From contig CABKMN010000032.1 of assembly GCA_902373525.1 (NCBI GenBank), positions 1-27,001 on the forward strand: a stretch of 27,001 nucleotides of DNA, in the 5' to 3' direction. Under the pieces are notes generated by a model. It ran no database searches. It saw only the letters and a program-made list of their open reading frames with translations, and was not told where the DNA came from. This DNA is from an uncultured Bilophila sp. (lineage in GTDB: Bacteria > Desulfobacterota > Desulfovibrionia > Desulfovibrionales > Desulfovibrionaceae). Of the stretch, positions 1-6,268 are shown one piece after another; the stretch's first letter is position 1, and each line of letters opens with the position of its first letter. Both the position numbers and the translations under genes were made by a program.

Positions 1-106
1 CCCCAAACCCCACCCCCTCCTCTTCAAAGACCTTCATCTTTATCGAATCCCTCTCCGGGGGCTTTCGTATGGGCCGAAGCCGGGGCGGTGCGTTTCTTCT
101 TATTCC
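1..106 (+). repeat. Tail of a gene-end repeat element, cut by the window edge
   Basis: Read on the plus strand, this stretch holds CTTCAAAGAC followed by TTTATCGAATCC, and further on a CGGCCC/GCCCCG-type tract. The same order of words appears in opposite orientation at about 285-387 (GGATTCGATAAAG, AAGTCTTTGAAG, CGCCCCG, CGGCCCA). In the copies that follow folE2 and pfpI these words lie just beyond a long stem-loop that starts soon after a stop codon. By analogy, the hairpin itself and the gene it terminates (plus strand) should lie just left of position 1. No gene is called here; a short open frame at 88-294 has no recognisable product. Confidence 0.6.
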
Positions 107-387
107 GGAAAAAAGAGAGTGGAACAGTTCAACTTGAAAAGTTGAAACGCGCAACGGCGAGCAAACCGGACCGTCCGCCGCAGCGCGGAGTGGAGCTTGC
201 TCTCAAAGATATGAAAAGGCGGGGACATGTCCCCGCCTTTTCATATGGCGTTGAAAAAACATCAAGCAATTCCATAACGAAACCTCTTCAATAAGAAAAA
301 GCGATTCGCCCCGACTCCGGCCCACAGGACGAACCAAGAGAAAGGATTCGATAAAGTCAAAAGTCTTTGAAGAGGAAAGGGGGAGGT
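107..387. other. Intergenic region between two converging gene ends
   Basis: No convincing gene is seen. The region holds a small hairpin (TTCAACTT, 128-135, with AAGTTGAA, 139-146), the 38-bp palindrome at 209-246, and from about 285 to 387 the conserved tail of the gene-end element that follows folE2. Short open frames on both strands share the same peptide over the palindrome, because a palindrome reads alike on both strands; this is not evidence of coding. Confidence 0.6.
209..246. repeat. 38-bp perfect palindrome
   Basis: The arm 209-227 (ATATGAAAAGGCGGGGACA) is exactly complementary to 228-246, with no spacer. The centre is GC-rich and is flanked by AAAA/TTTT, so the RNA from either strand would form a hairpin followed by a short U run (CCGCCTTTT). 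That is consistent with a bidirectional terminator between converging genes. A long perfect palindrome without a loop could also be a small mobile-element remnant or a protein-binding site. Confidence 0.75.
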
Positions 388-441
388 TTGGAGGGGGGAA
401 GGGGAAACTTTCTTCAGAAAGTTTCCCCTTCCCCCCTCCAA
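285..441 (-). repeat. Gene-end repeat element (copy after folE2)
   Basis: In the direction of folE2 the element is a long hairpin followed by a conserved tail containing CTTCAAAGACTTTTGAC and TTTATCGAATCC. An outer 6-bp pairing, TTGAAG (367-372) with CTTCAA (443-448), encloses the hairpin. Related copies lie at 1-106, after pfpI (20710-20816) and, more diverged, after nikR (about 1396-1477). Confidence 0.65.
388..441 (-). terminator. Long stem-loop terminator of folE2
   Basis: The arms 388-413 and 416-441 pair perfectly over 26 bp around a 2-nt loop (TC). It begins 26 nt beyond the folE2 stop. The core GGGGAAACTTTCT / AGAAAGTTTCCCC recurs in the other gene-end hairpins of this window. No clean U tract follows directly, so it may act as a terminator, a 3'-end stabiliser, or both. 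Confidence 0.65.
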
Positions 442-466
442 TCTTCAACAATCACCAATCCGACCG

Positions 467-1246
467 CTATAACGAGACGCCGTGCTCGATGCAGGCGAAG
501 GCGTTGTGGGCGTGGATGGATTCGTAGCTTTCGACTTCCACGCGGAAGCCGTCGATCTGGGGATGCTCGGCGAGGCGGCTGGCGACGTTGCGGACCACGT
601 CCTCCACGAAGGTGGGACGCGAGAAGGCGTCTTCGGTCACGAACTTTTCGTCCTCGCGCTTGAGCAGGGAGTAGACCGGAGAGGAACCGGACGCCTCGGC
701 GATCTCGATGAAATCCTCAATCCAGGAAAACCCGCGCATGCGGACGGCCATACGGACCTCGGCCCGCTGGCTGTGCGCGCCTTCGCGGCTGATCGCCTTC
801 GAGCACGGGCACACCGTCATCACGGGCACCGTCACTTCAAGCAGGAACGCCGGTTTCCCTTCTTCGGGCAGCTCGCCGGTCAGCCTGCACGCGTAGGGCA
901 GGATGCCGGGGCAGGAGGTTGCGGGCGCGTTCTTCTGCACGAAATACGGAAAGCGGAACACGATGTGCGCCCGCCGGGCGTGCAGACGCTCCCGCACGTC
1001 CTCCAGAAGCCGCTTCATGGCCGCGTAGTCCAGCTCCTCGTTCCAGTTCCCCAGAGCCTGCACGAAGCGGCTCATGTGCGTGCCCTTGAATGCGGCGGGC
1101 AGGTCCACGCTGATGTCCACGTCCGCGACCGTATGCTGGCTCCCCTGCGCGCGATCCCGCACCAGCAGAGGCAGCTTCAATCCTTTGACCCCGACCCGGT
1201 CGATGGGCAGGGCCACCGGAGCCGGACTGTTCTGTACGTCTTCCAT
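467..1246 (-). CDS. folE2: GTP cyclohydrolase FolE2 (GCYH-IB)
   Basis: Predicted to convert GTP to 7,8-dihydroneopterin triphosphate in the cytoplasm, the first step of folate (and possibly queuosine) synthesis. The 259-residue protein has the usual FolE2 length. It carries the signature TVCPCSKAIS, with C146 and C148 around the family's metal-binding cysteine position, then GAHSQR (H158), and a C-terminal segment ending in HNAFACIEHG. FolE2 is unrelated in sequence to classical FolE and can use metals other than zinc. The ATG at 1246 is preceded by AAGGA about 6 nt upstream. The gene appears to be its own transcription unit: a promoter is seen at 1337-1365 and a long stem-loop follows the stop. 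No folate genes are adjacent. Family assignment is secure. Confidence 0.95.
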   Translation of the reverse strand: MEDVQNSPAPVALPIDRVGVKGLKLPLLVRDRAQGSQHTVADVDISVDLPAAFKGTHMSRFVQALGNWNEELDYAAMKRLLEDVRERLHARRAHIVFRFPYFVQKNAPATSCPGILPYACRLTGELPEEGKPAFLLEVTVPVMTVCPCSKAISREGAHSQRAEVRMAVRMRGFSWIEDFIEIAEASGSSPVYSLLKREDEKFVTEDAFSRPTFVEDVVRNVASRLAEHPQIDGFRVEVESYESIHAHNAFACIEHGVSL

Positions 1247-1336
1247 GCTGTTCCTTTATCTTCCTGAATGCCTTGTCGTCGTCTGTTCCGGCGCGGCCCC
1301 TTCCCGGCACGGGACGGCCAGCGGCGGCAGAAGACA

Positions 1337-1365
1337 TTCATACGGGCAAACGGCTCCACACGCAA
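1337..1365 (-). promoter_or_regulatory. Putative sigma-70 promoter of folE2
   Basis: On the minus strand TTGCGT (1360-1365), 17 bp, TATGAA (1337-1342). This gives a leader of roughly 85 nt before the folE2 ATG. No zinc-uptake-regulator (Zur) palindrome was recognised in it. Placed by eye. Confidence 0.45.
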
Positions 1366-1426
1366 CGGAACTTCCGGTGCGCGGCCTCTCCGCCGGTCAA
1401 AAGTCTTGCGAGGATGAGAGGAGGGG

Positions 1427-1477
1427 TTCGGGGAGGGGAAGGAACCTTGCCGAGGAAAGGCTTCCCCCTTCCCCGAA
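1427..1477 (-). terminator. Stem-loop downstream of nikR (diverged gene-end element)
   Basis: TTCGGGG (1427-1433) pairs with CCCCGAA (1471-1477), continued by GGGGAAG with CTTCCCC; the loop contains a small CCTT/AAGG stem. It starts 9 nt past the nikR stop. The adjoining TCAAAAGTCTT (about 1397-1407) matches the tail of the other gene-end copies. Confidence 0.55.
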
Positions 1478-1485
1478 AACGAAGG

Positions 1486-1905
1486 CTAGGGCAAGTCCGC
1501 GCCCACGGCGGTGATGGAGAAGGTGCCGTGGGTGACGCCCCGGACGGCCCGGAGCTGATCGGCGAGCACGCGAAGTTCGCCCGCCTTTCCCTTGAGCACC
1601 AGAATTTCCAGACAATTGTGATGATCAAGATGCACATGGAGCGTGGCGACGATGAGGCCGTGCGCGTCGTGCTGGCGTTCCGTGAGCTTGCGGGACAGGT
1701 CCCGCACATGATGATCGTATATCAGCGTCAGGACGCCCGCCGCGTCCGCCGTCTCGGATTGCAGCGAATCCTGCACCAGTGCGTTGCGGATGATGTCGCG
1801 CAGGGCTTCGGAACGGCTCGGGCATCCCTGCCGTTCGCACAGCGCGTCGAATTTCTCCAGCAGATCGCCGTCCAGCGAAACGCCGAATCGGACCGTTTCA
1901 CCCAT
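1486..1905 (-). CDS. nikR: Nickel-responsive regulator NikR
   Basis: A 139-residue ribbon-helix-helix/ACT-type regulator that binds DNA in the presence of nickel and represses nickel uptake. Residues 5-45 form the RHH DNA-binding part (VRFGVSL, then SRSEALRDIIR). The C-terminal nickel domain has YDHH, RQHDAH and LHVHLDHHNCLEI; H79, H90, H92 and C98 align with the four nickel ligands of E. coli NikR (H76, H87, H89, C95), so metal sensing looks intact. The ATG at 1905 is chosen because GGAGG lies 8-9 nt upstream and overlaps the end of the methyltransferase gene; the frame stays open further upstream but overlaps that gene. It lies 17 bp behind the methyltransferase and is probably co-transcribed with it. 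No nickel transporter or hydrogenase gene lies in the window. Confidence 0.92.
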   Translation of the reverse strand: MGETVRFGVSLDGDLLEKFDALCERQGCPSRSEALRDIIRNALVQDSLQSETADAAGVLTLIYDHHVRDLSRKLTERQHDAHGLIVATLHVHLDHHNCLEILVLKGKAGELRVLADQLRAVRGVTHGTFSITAVGADLP

Positions 1906-1922
1906 TTTCAAACCCTCCGGGG

Positions 1923-2660
1923 CTATCTGTGAATCTCCCAAATCCGCACGGGGACCGGACGCTCCTGCGGATACAGGGCCTCGATGCGCCGTTCCCAGAC
2001 GCAGCGACCCACCCACCGGCGGTTGATCAGCATCGTGCGGAACGTATCGTATACGGTCCGGCCCGGCTCGGCCACCCAGGCCGCGCCGTCGTCCGCGAGC
2101 GCATACTCCAGAAAATCCAGTACGGGAGCGGCGAAACGCTGCTCGTACATGATGTCTCCGCCCCAGATGAACCGCAGGCTGCGGCGTTTCACCGCCGGTT
2201 TGCGCCAGTCCATGACCGTCCACAGGGGTTGGGGAACGCGGTTGCGGACGGCGTTGAGCCGCGCGAAATGCAGGGCGTCCGGCTCGTAGTCCATGCCGAT
2301 GACGTTTGCGCCGAGCCACTGCCCGATCAGCGCCGTGAGGCCGATCCCGCAACCGAGGTCAAGGCAGGGCTGCCCGCGCAGGCGTTGCCGCTGTTCGTAC
2401 AGCCACTCGCCGAGCACGAGGCTGGAGGGCCAGAGCTCCGTCCAGTAGGGCAGGCGCTCGTCCTCCGTAAACTCGGTCATGGCGTCCCAAAGGGCTTCCA
2501 TGTCCGCGGCGCGTTCGAGCGTCCAGTCGCGTCCGCAGACGTTCACCGTCACAAAAGGCTTCCAGCCGCCCTCGGAAGGGGGCGTTTCCTGAGATGCGTT
2601 CACCGTTTCCGTCCCTGTCGCGCCGGGCGGTCCGCCCGCGCAGTCGTGAGTCATACGCAT
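1923..2660 (-). CDS. Class I SAM-dependent methyltransferase (METTL/methyltransferase-16-like)
   Basis: A 245-residue predicted methyltransferase of Rossmann fold. The segment LPYWTELWPSSLVLGEWL (about residues 70-87) and the SAM-binding LDLGCGIGLTAL (about 100-111) are typical of the family that includes protein-lysine methyltransferases (METTL20/21-like) and proteins often named nicotinamide N-methylase-like. GMDYEPDAL fits the acidic ribose-binding loop, and GGDIMYE the post-strand-4 motif. The substrate cannot be told; a protein lysine is a reasonable guess. The start is uncertain: the ATG at 2660 and one at 2654 lack a clear Shine-Dalgarno sequence, and a good promoter sits so close that a message would begin about at 2656, so translation may be leaderless or start further in. 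It heads a probable operon with nikR. Confidence 0.75.
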   Translation of the reverse strand: MRMTHDCAGGPPGATGTETVNASQETPPSEGGWKPFVTVNVCGRDWTLERAADMEALWDAMTEFTEDERLPYWTELWPSSLVLGEWLYEQRQRLRGQPCLDLGCGIGLTALIGQWLGANVIGMDYEPDALHFARLNAVRNRVPQPLWTVMDWRKPAVKRRSLRFIWGGDIMYEQRFAAPVLDFLEYALADDGAAWVAEPGRTVYDTFRTMLINRRWVGRCVWERRIEALYPQERPVPVRIWEIHR

Positions 2661-2662
2661 GA

Positions 2663-2691
2663 CCTATACAGGCGGCGAGGGAAAGGGTCAA
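2663..2691 (-). promoter_or_regulatory. Putative promoter of the methyltransferase-nikR operon
   Basis: On the minus strand TTGACC (2686-2691), 17 bp, TATAGG (2663-2668). It is arranged back to back with the lysO promoter; the two -35 boxes are 21 bp apart. The predicted start falls on or just after the annotated ATG. Confidence 0.5.
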
Positions 2692-2712
2692 CGAACCGGC
2701 TTTCCCGGATTG

Positions 2713-2741
2713 TTGACCGAAGCGGGGGCCTTGGGTATGAT
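2713..2741 (+). promoter_or_regulatory. Putative promoter of the lysO pair
   Basis: TTGACC (2713-2718), 17 bp, TATGAT (2736-2741). A leader of about 30 nt contains AAAGGAGAAA, a good ribosome-binding site ahead of the ATG at 2778. Confidence 0.6.
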
Positions 2742-2777
2742 AATCAACTTTTTCATGGTGATAAAGGAGAAACGTCC

Positions 2778-3092
2778 ATGCTGGTTGAAATCGGCTGCCT
2801 CGTGCTCGGGGTTCCCGTGGGTTTTCTGCTCCGCAGGAAGCCGCTTGTCGTCAAACTGACGGATCAGGTGCTCACCTGGTCGGTCCGCATCCTCCTCCTG
2901 CTGCTCGGCCTCGCGCTCGGCGCCGACGACCGCCTCATGTCGCAGATGGACACCATCGGCGCGCGCGGCGTCTTCATCAGCCTGTGCTGCGTCCTTGGAA
3001 GCCTCATCGGCGCCCGCCTGCTGGAACCCGTCATGAACCGGCACGTGGGCAAGTATATGCCGCGCGACAAGGACGGAGAGGCGAGGCCGTGA
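2778..3092 (+). CDS. LysO-family lysine exporter, N-terminal part
   Basis: A 104-residue membrane protein with about three hydrophobic segments (near residues 2-18, 30-48 and 60-82). It matches the N-terminal third of LysO/YbjE (DUF340), which in E. coli is one chain of about 300 residues that exports L-lysine. The ATG follows AGGAG by about 9 nt. Its stop overlaps the start of the next gene by four bases (GTGA), a sign of translational coupling and of one two-component transporter. The split looks like the family's known two-gene form, not a recent frameshift: both parts have proper starts and the downstream one has its own start codon at the junction. Confidence 0.75.
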   Translation: MLVEIGCLVLGVPVGFLLRRKPLVVKLTDQVLTWSVRILLLLLGLALGADDRLMSQMDTIGARGVFISLCCVLGSLIGARLLEPVMNRHVGKYMPRDKDGEARP

Positions 3093-3694
3093 AGGAATCG
3101 CTCATCGTCCTGCTCTTTTTCGGCGCGGGCGTCCTCGCCGGGGTGCTGGGGGATTTTCCCGCCGCGTTCGTGGGGATCGTGCACGAGGCCAGCAATTACG
3201 CCGTCTACGCCATGCTCGCCGCCGTGGGCATGACGCTCGGCTTCGACGTCCGGGCGTGGCGCATCCTGCGCGACCTCAAGGGCTGGGTGGCGCTCGTGCC
3301 CCTGATGATCGCCGTGGGGACGTTCCTCGGCGGAACCGCCGCGTGGGCCGTGCTGGACATGAGCTTCCGCGACGTAATGGCGGTATCCGCCGGATTCGGC
3401 TATTACAGCCTCTCCAGCATGCTCATCAACCAGCTCGCGGACGTCAGCCTCGGCTCGATGGCGCTCATCGCCAACATGGTGCGCGAACTGGTGACCCTGC
3501 TGTTCGCGCCGCTCATCGCCCGCGTCTTCGGCGGGCTCGGGCCGCTCTCCGCCGCCGGGGCCGCCAGCGACACCTGCCTGCCCGCGATCATCCGCACCTC
3601 CGGCGAACGCAACACCATCCTCGGCATCTTTTCGGGCATGGTCCTGACCGTCGCCGTCCCGTTCTTCGTGACCGGCATTTTCGCATGGATGTAG
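3089..3694 (+). CDS. LysO-family lysine exporter, C-terminal part
   Basis: A 201-residue integral membrane protein starting at a GTG (3089) that overlaps the stop of the preceding gene. Several hydrophobic helices are visible. GFGYYSLSSMLI and the later stretch AASDTCLPAIIRTSGERN resemble the conserved GFGWYSL and SxDxTLPxIxRxxG segments of LysO/YbjE. With the upstream gene it should make a full exporter of about 300 residues in the inner membrane, removing excess lysine or toxic lysine analogues. The frame is open upstream to an ATG at 2984, but that would overlap the first gene by over 100 bases. Family call is good; the substrate is inferred from E. coli LysO. Confidence 0.8.
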   Translation: MKESLIVLLFFGAGVLAGVLGDFPAAFVGIVHEASNYAVYAMLAAVGMTLGFDVRAWRILRDLKGWVALVPLMIAVGTFLGGTAAWAVLDMSFRDVMAVSAGFGYYSLSSMLINQLADVSLGSMALIANMVRELVTLLFAPLIARVFGGLGPLSAAGAASDTCLPAIIRTSGERNTILGIFSGMVLTVAVPFFVTGIFAWM

Positions 3695-3724
3695 CACCGT
3701 TGGACAAAAAGGAAAATCAGGCCG

Positions 3725-3753
3725 TTGACGCCCCGGCGCATGGCGGCTACCCT
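3725..3753 (+). promoter_or_regulatory. Putative promoter of the exported-protein gene
   Basis: TTGACG (3725-3730), 17 bp, TACCCT (3748-3753). It lies in the 109-bp gap after the lysO pair and gives a leader of about 45 nt. Confidence 0.4.
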
Positions 3754-3803
3754 TTGCCGGGCCACAAGCCCGTTCCGTCACCTTCTACCAACCAGAGGCC
3801 GTC

Positions 3804-4955
3804 ATGCCCATAGCCGTCCCGTTCCGTCCGCTGTTCGCCCTGCTCTTCGCCGTCCTGCTCGCCCTGCCCGCTCAGGCCGAGGAAAAAAAGGAAGGAGCCC
3901 TTCCCCCCGACGTGGAAACGGCCCTTTCCACCCTGCTCGCGGACGCGCCGCAGGGCAAGCCCGATCCCGGCGCGTCCACGCTGGATACGCTGCTGCGCTT
4001 CGTCGCCACCAACACCAAGCCCGCCAAAAGCGTCCGCCCCGAATCCCGTCCGCAGGGGTCCGGCGCCTACCTCAAGGACACGCTCAACGTGCCGCTCCGC
4101 AAGCTGGTGGCCTACATGCTCGATCCGTCCGTGCCCGGCGAGGCCATCTACCCTTCCGCCGTGCGCCGCAACGCGTGGCTGCCCGGCAGCCCGCTCCTGA
4201 AGAACGCCTCCGGCCTCATCGACGCGACGTTCCCGCCCGCCGCGCCCCTCGTGACGCGCGGCCTCGAATATGAGGAGACCACGCCCGACACGTCGAGCGG
4301 CTGCTACTATTCCTACAAGCTGAACCGGCTCTTCGTGCTTACGGCCTACGAAGGCCGCACGGCGTTCCTGTCCGTCTCCATCATGCCCCTCCAGTCGTCC
4401 GTGGGCCTGCGCGGCGCCATCGTGGGCGACGACAAGGACTGGACCTACGTGTACACGCCGGAAAAGGGAACCAACCTCGCCATGCTCGGCTGGGCCGAAA
4501 CCTATCTGTACGGTTCCGCCAGCGTGTCCATCTTCATGGAGAGCGCGCCCGGCAGCAACAAGGTGGACATGTATTTCTTCAAGTGGGCCAAGGCGGGCTG
4601 GAAGGGGTCCAACGTGGTGAAGACCTCCCACATCACGGCGGGGCTGAAACGCTTCACGTCCGGCCTGCGGCAGGTCATGGAATCGCCGAAGCTGCCTCCG
4701 GTGAAGGCCATCGCCGCCAAGGCCTCCGAACTCAAGAGTCTGAGCGAAGCCGATCTCCGCGCCAGGCTCAACGGCTTCGGGAGCCATCTCGCCAAGCAGA
4801 ACGCCGATCCGCTGGACGGAAAGGCCTTCCGGGCCGTGCTCGACAACGGCGCGTATCCGGCCACCCTCAAACGTGAGGACGCCATCGCGGAACTGATGAA
4901 GCTCTACATGCGGCAGCAGATGGGCACCCTGCCCGCCGCCGTCGCGCAGCAGTAA
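3804..4955 (+). CDS. Exported protein of unknown function
   Basis: A 383-residue protein with a clear Sec signal peptide: a hydrophobic core (LFALLFAVLLAL, about residues 10-21) and a signal peptidase I site after PAQA (about residue 25). There is no lipobox cysteine, so it is probably a soluble periplasmic protein. No catalytic motif was recognised. The middle (about residues 150-270) is rich in aromatic residues and short alternating hydrophobic stretches, suggesting beta structure; the C-terminal 100 residues look helical and charged. A single SGCYYSYK segment holds the only cysteine I noticed in the mature part. The ATG is preceded by AGAGG. The gene stands alone between a probable promoter and a strong terminator. 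Likely a lineage-restricted family; no function is assigned. Confidence 0.75.
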   Translation: MPIAVPFRPLFALLFAVLLALPAQAEEKKEGALPPDVETALSTLLADAPQGKPDPGASTLDTLLRFVATNTKPAKSVRPESRPQGSGAYLKDTLNVPLRKLVAYMLDPSVPGEAIYPSAVRRNAWLPGSPLLKNASGLIDATFPPAAPLVTRGLEYEETTPDTSSGCYYSYKLNRLFVLTAYEGRTAFLSVSIMPLQSSVGLRGAIVGDDKDWTYVYTPEKGTNLAMLGWAETYLYGSASVSIFMESAPGSNKVDMYFFKWAKAGWKGSNVVKTSHITAGLKRFTSGLRQVMESPKLPPVKAIAAKASELKSLSEADLRARLNGFGSHLAKQNADPLDGKAFRAVLDNGAYPATLKREDAIAELMKLYMRQQMGTLPAAVAQQ

Positions 4956-4963
4956 GTTGAAAA

Positions 4964-5002
4964 ACGAAGGGGAACCTTTCTCTGGGAAGGGTTCCCCTTC
5001 GT
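4964..5002 (+). terminator. Stem-loop terminator of the exported-protein gene
   Basis: The arms 4964-4980 and 4986-5002 form a 17-bp stem (one G-U pair) around a 5-nt loop, 9 nt after the stop. The core GGGGAACC/GGTTCCCC resembles the other gene-end hairpins. A pyrimidine-rich CTCTTTC follows. The remaining gap to 5264 shows only a small hairpin (GCCCGTT, 5060-5066, with AACGGGC, 5074-5080) and no clear promoter. Confidence 0.7.
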
Positions 5003-5264
5003 CTCTTTCGAACCCTTTCCCTGCTCTCCGAAGCCGTCCGGTGGGACGGATGCCTGCGTGCCCGTTGACGGGAAACGGGCGGCGAATCCGGCCCGGCGGT
5101 GAAGGCCCGAGGGGACTCCCTCCGATCCGGAGCGGAACCCCGTCCGAGGAGCGGCGGGCCGGTCCTTTTGAGGAAGGACGGCGGGAGCGGCAAGACACAG
5201 GAGGATGCCGGAAGGAAGGCGCGGCTTCCGGGTCGTTTCCATCGCGCCGGACAAGGAGGATTTC

Positions 5265-6005
5265 ATGGCCTTTTCATCCGCAATCGAAGCCTGCCGGGTC
5301 CCGGACGAGCTTCTGGCCGGAGCCTACGAAGGCACGTCGGCCCTGCACCGGAGCTGGATCAAGACCACGTTGGCGCTGGCGGAGGCCGTCTTCCCGGCCC
5401 TGCCGTCCTGCTCGGCGGTGAGCATCGAAAACCGGGCCGCCGGGTTCGGTTCCGTGCGTACGGAAACCGCCGCGCCGTGGACCGTACTGCTCATCGGCGC
5501 GGGCTATGCGTCCGCCGTACGGCTGGCGGCGGCGATCATGCCCGCGCGGCTGGCGGGCGTGGAACCCATCATCGCCGTCTGGACGGGCAAGCCCGAGGCC
5601 GCGCCGTCCGCACTGTTCGCGGCGTTGGAACTGACCGGCGTGGAACAGGTCTTCGCCATGCCCGATCCCGCCCCGCTGCTCGGGGAACTGCCGGGACAAG
5701 GCCGCGTGCTGGCCTTCGGCGCGGCGGACGTGCCCCCGCTTCCCTGTCCCTGCTGGCGGGACCGCGCCCCCCGCATCGCCGCCGACGCCCTGCCCGACGA
5801 AGCGCTCGTCCGCTGGGCCCATCCCGACGCCCTGCCCGACACTGACGGCGCGGATGTCGCATACGCCGGACAAATCGTCATCGGGGACGCCGGGGAGCCG
5901 CTCGTCCTCGGTCCGGGGCTGGAAGGCTGCTGGCTGCACGCGGGGCTGACGCCCGCCTTTTTCATGAACACGCGGCTGGAACTGTCCGTCGCGGACGCCG
6001 ACTGA
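5265..6005 (+). CDS. HisD-like protein lacking the usual catalytic part
   Basis: A 246-residue protein whose middle (about residues 70-140) resembles the nucleotide-binding region of histidinol dehydrogenase. VLLIGAGYASAVRLAAAIMP, then ARLAGVEPIIAVWTG and ALFAALELTGVEQVFAM follow the HisD pattern PGG...VLM.A.PA..AGV..I......ILAAA.L.GV..V. True HisD is about 430 residues. Here the later region with the zinc ligands and catalytic Glu-His pair is not recognisable, so dehydrogenase activity is doubtful. The ATG at 5265 was chosen for the strong AAGGAGG 5 nt upstream; the frame also opens 20 codons earlier without such a site. No histidine genes are adjacent. It may be a domesticated, non-enzymatic relative. 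The resemblance is by eye and needs profile comparison. Confidence 0.6.
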   Translation: MAFSSAIEACRVPDELLAGAYEGTSALHRSWIKTTLALAEAVFPALPSCSAVSIENRAAGFGSVRTETAAPWTVLLIGAGYASAVRLAAAIMPARLAGVEPIIAVWTGKPEAAPSALFAALELTGVEQVFAMPDPAPLLGELPGQGRVLAFGAADVPPLPCPCWRDRAPRIAADALPDEALVRWAHPDALPDTDGADVAYAGQIVIGDAGEPLVLGPGLEGCWLHAGLTPAFFMNTRLELSVADAD

Positions 6006-6268
6006 CGCCTCGCGGCGAGCCGTCGGACGCAGCGCCGGAAGCCCCGCCGTAATGCGGCGGACGGTACGTCCCCCGCCTTTCACATTTTCCGGCAAGGTGC
6101 CGGACACGGGGGCCGCCGTCCGGTTGACCGGCAAGAGGACAAGGCGGTAAACCATTCGGATGAAAAGGGGGACGGTTGCGGCACCCCTTCGGGAGCCGCC
6201 GCCCCACCAGTCACCACGCGAAGGGACGCGTTCCTTTCGGGACGCGCCTTCTCCAGAAAGGAGTCCTC

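Noticed and set aside
88..451. Small open frames on both strands (88-294 plus, 203-451 minus)
   Set aside because: They run through the palindrome and the gene-end repeat, share a peptide only because the palindrome reads the same on both strands, and have no ribosome-binding site.
2651..2740. NikR operator half-sites (TCATAC at 2651-2656, GTATGA at 2735-2740) near the nikR operon
   Set aside because: The E. coli-type site needs GTATGA, 16 bp, TCATAC. The half-sites here are not paired at that spacing or order, and single 6-mers are common.
2778..3694. Split lysO as a frameshifted pseudogene
   Set aside because: Both parts have plausible starts, the joint is a standard GTGA overlap, and two-gene LysO forms occur in the family.
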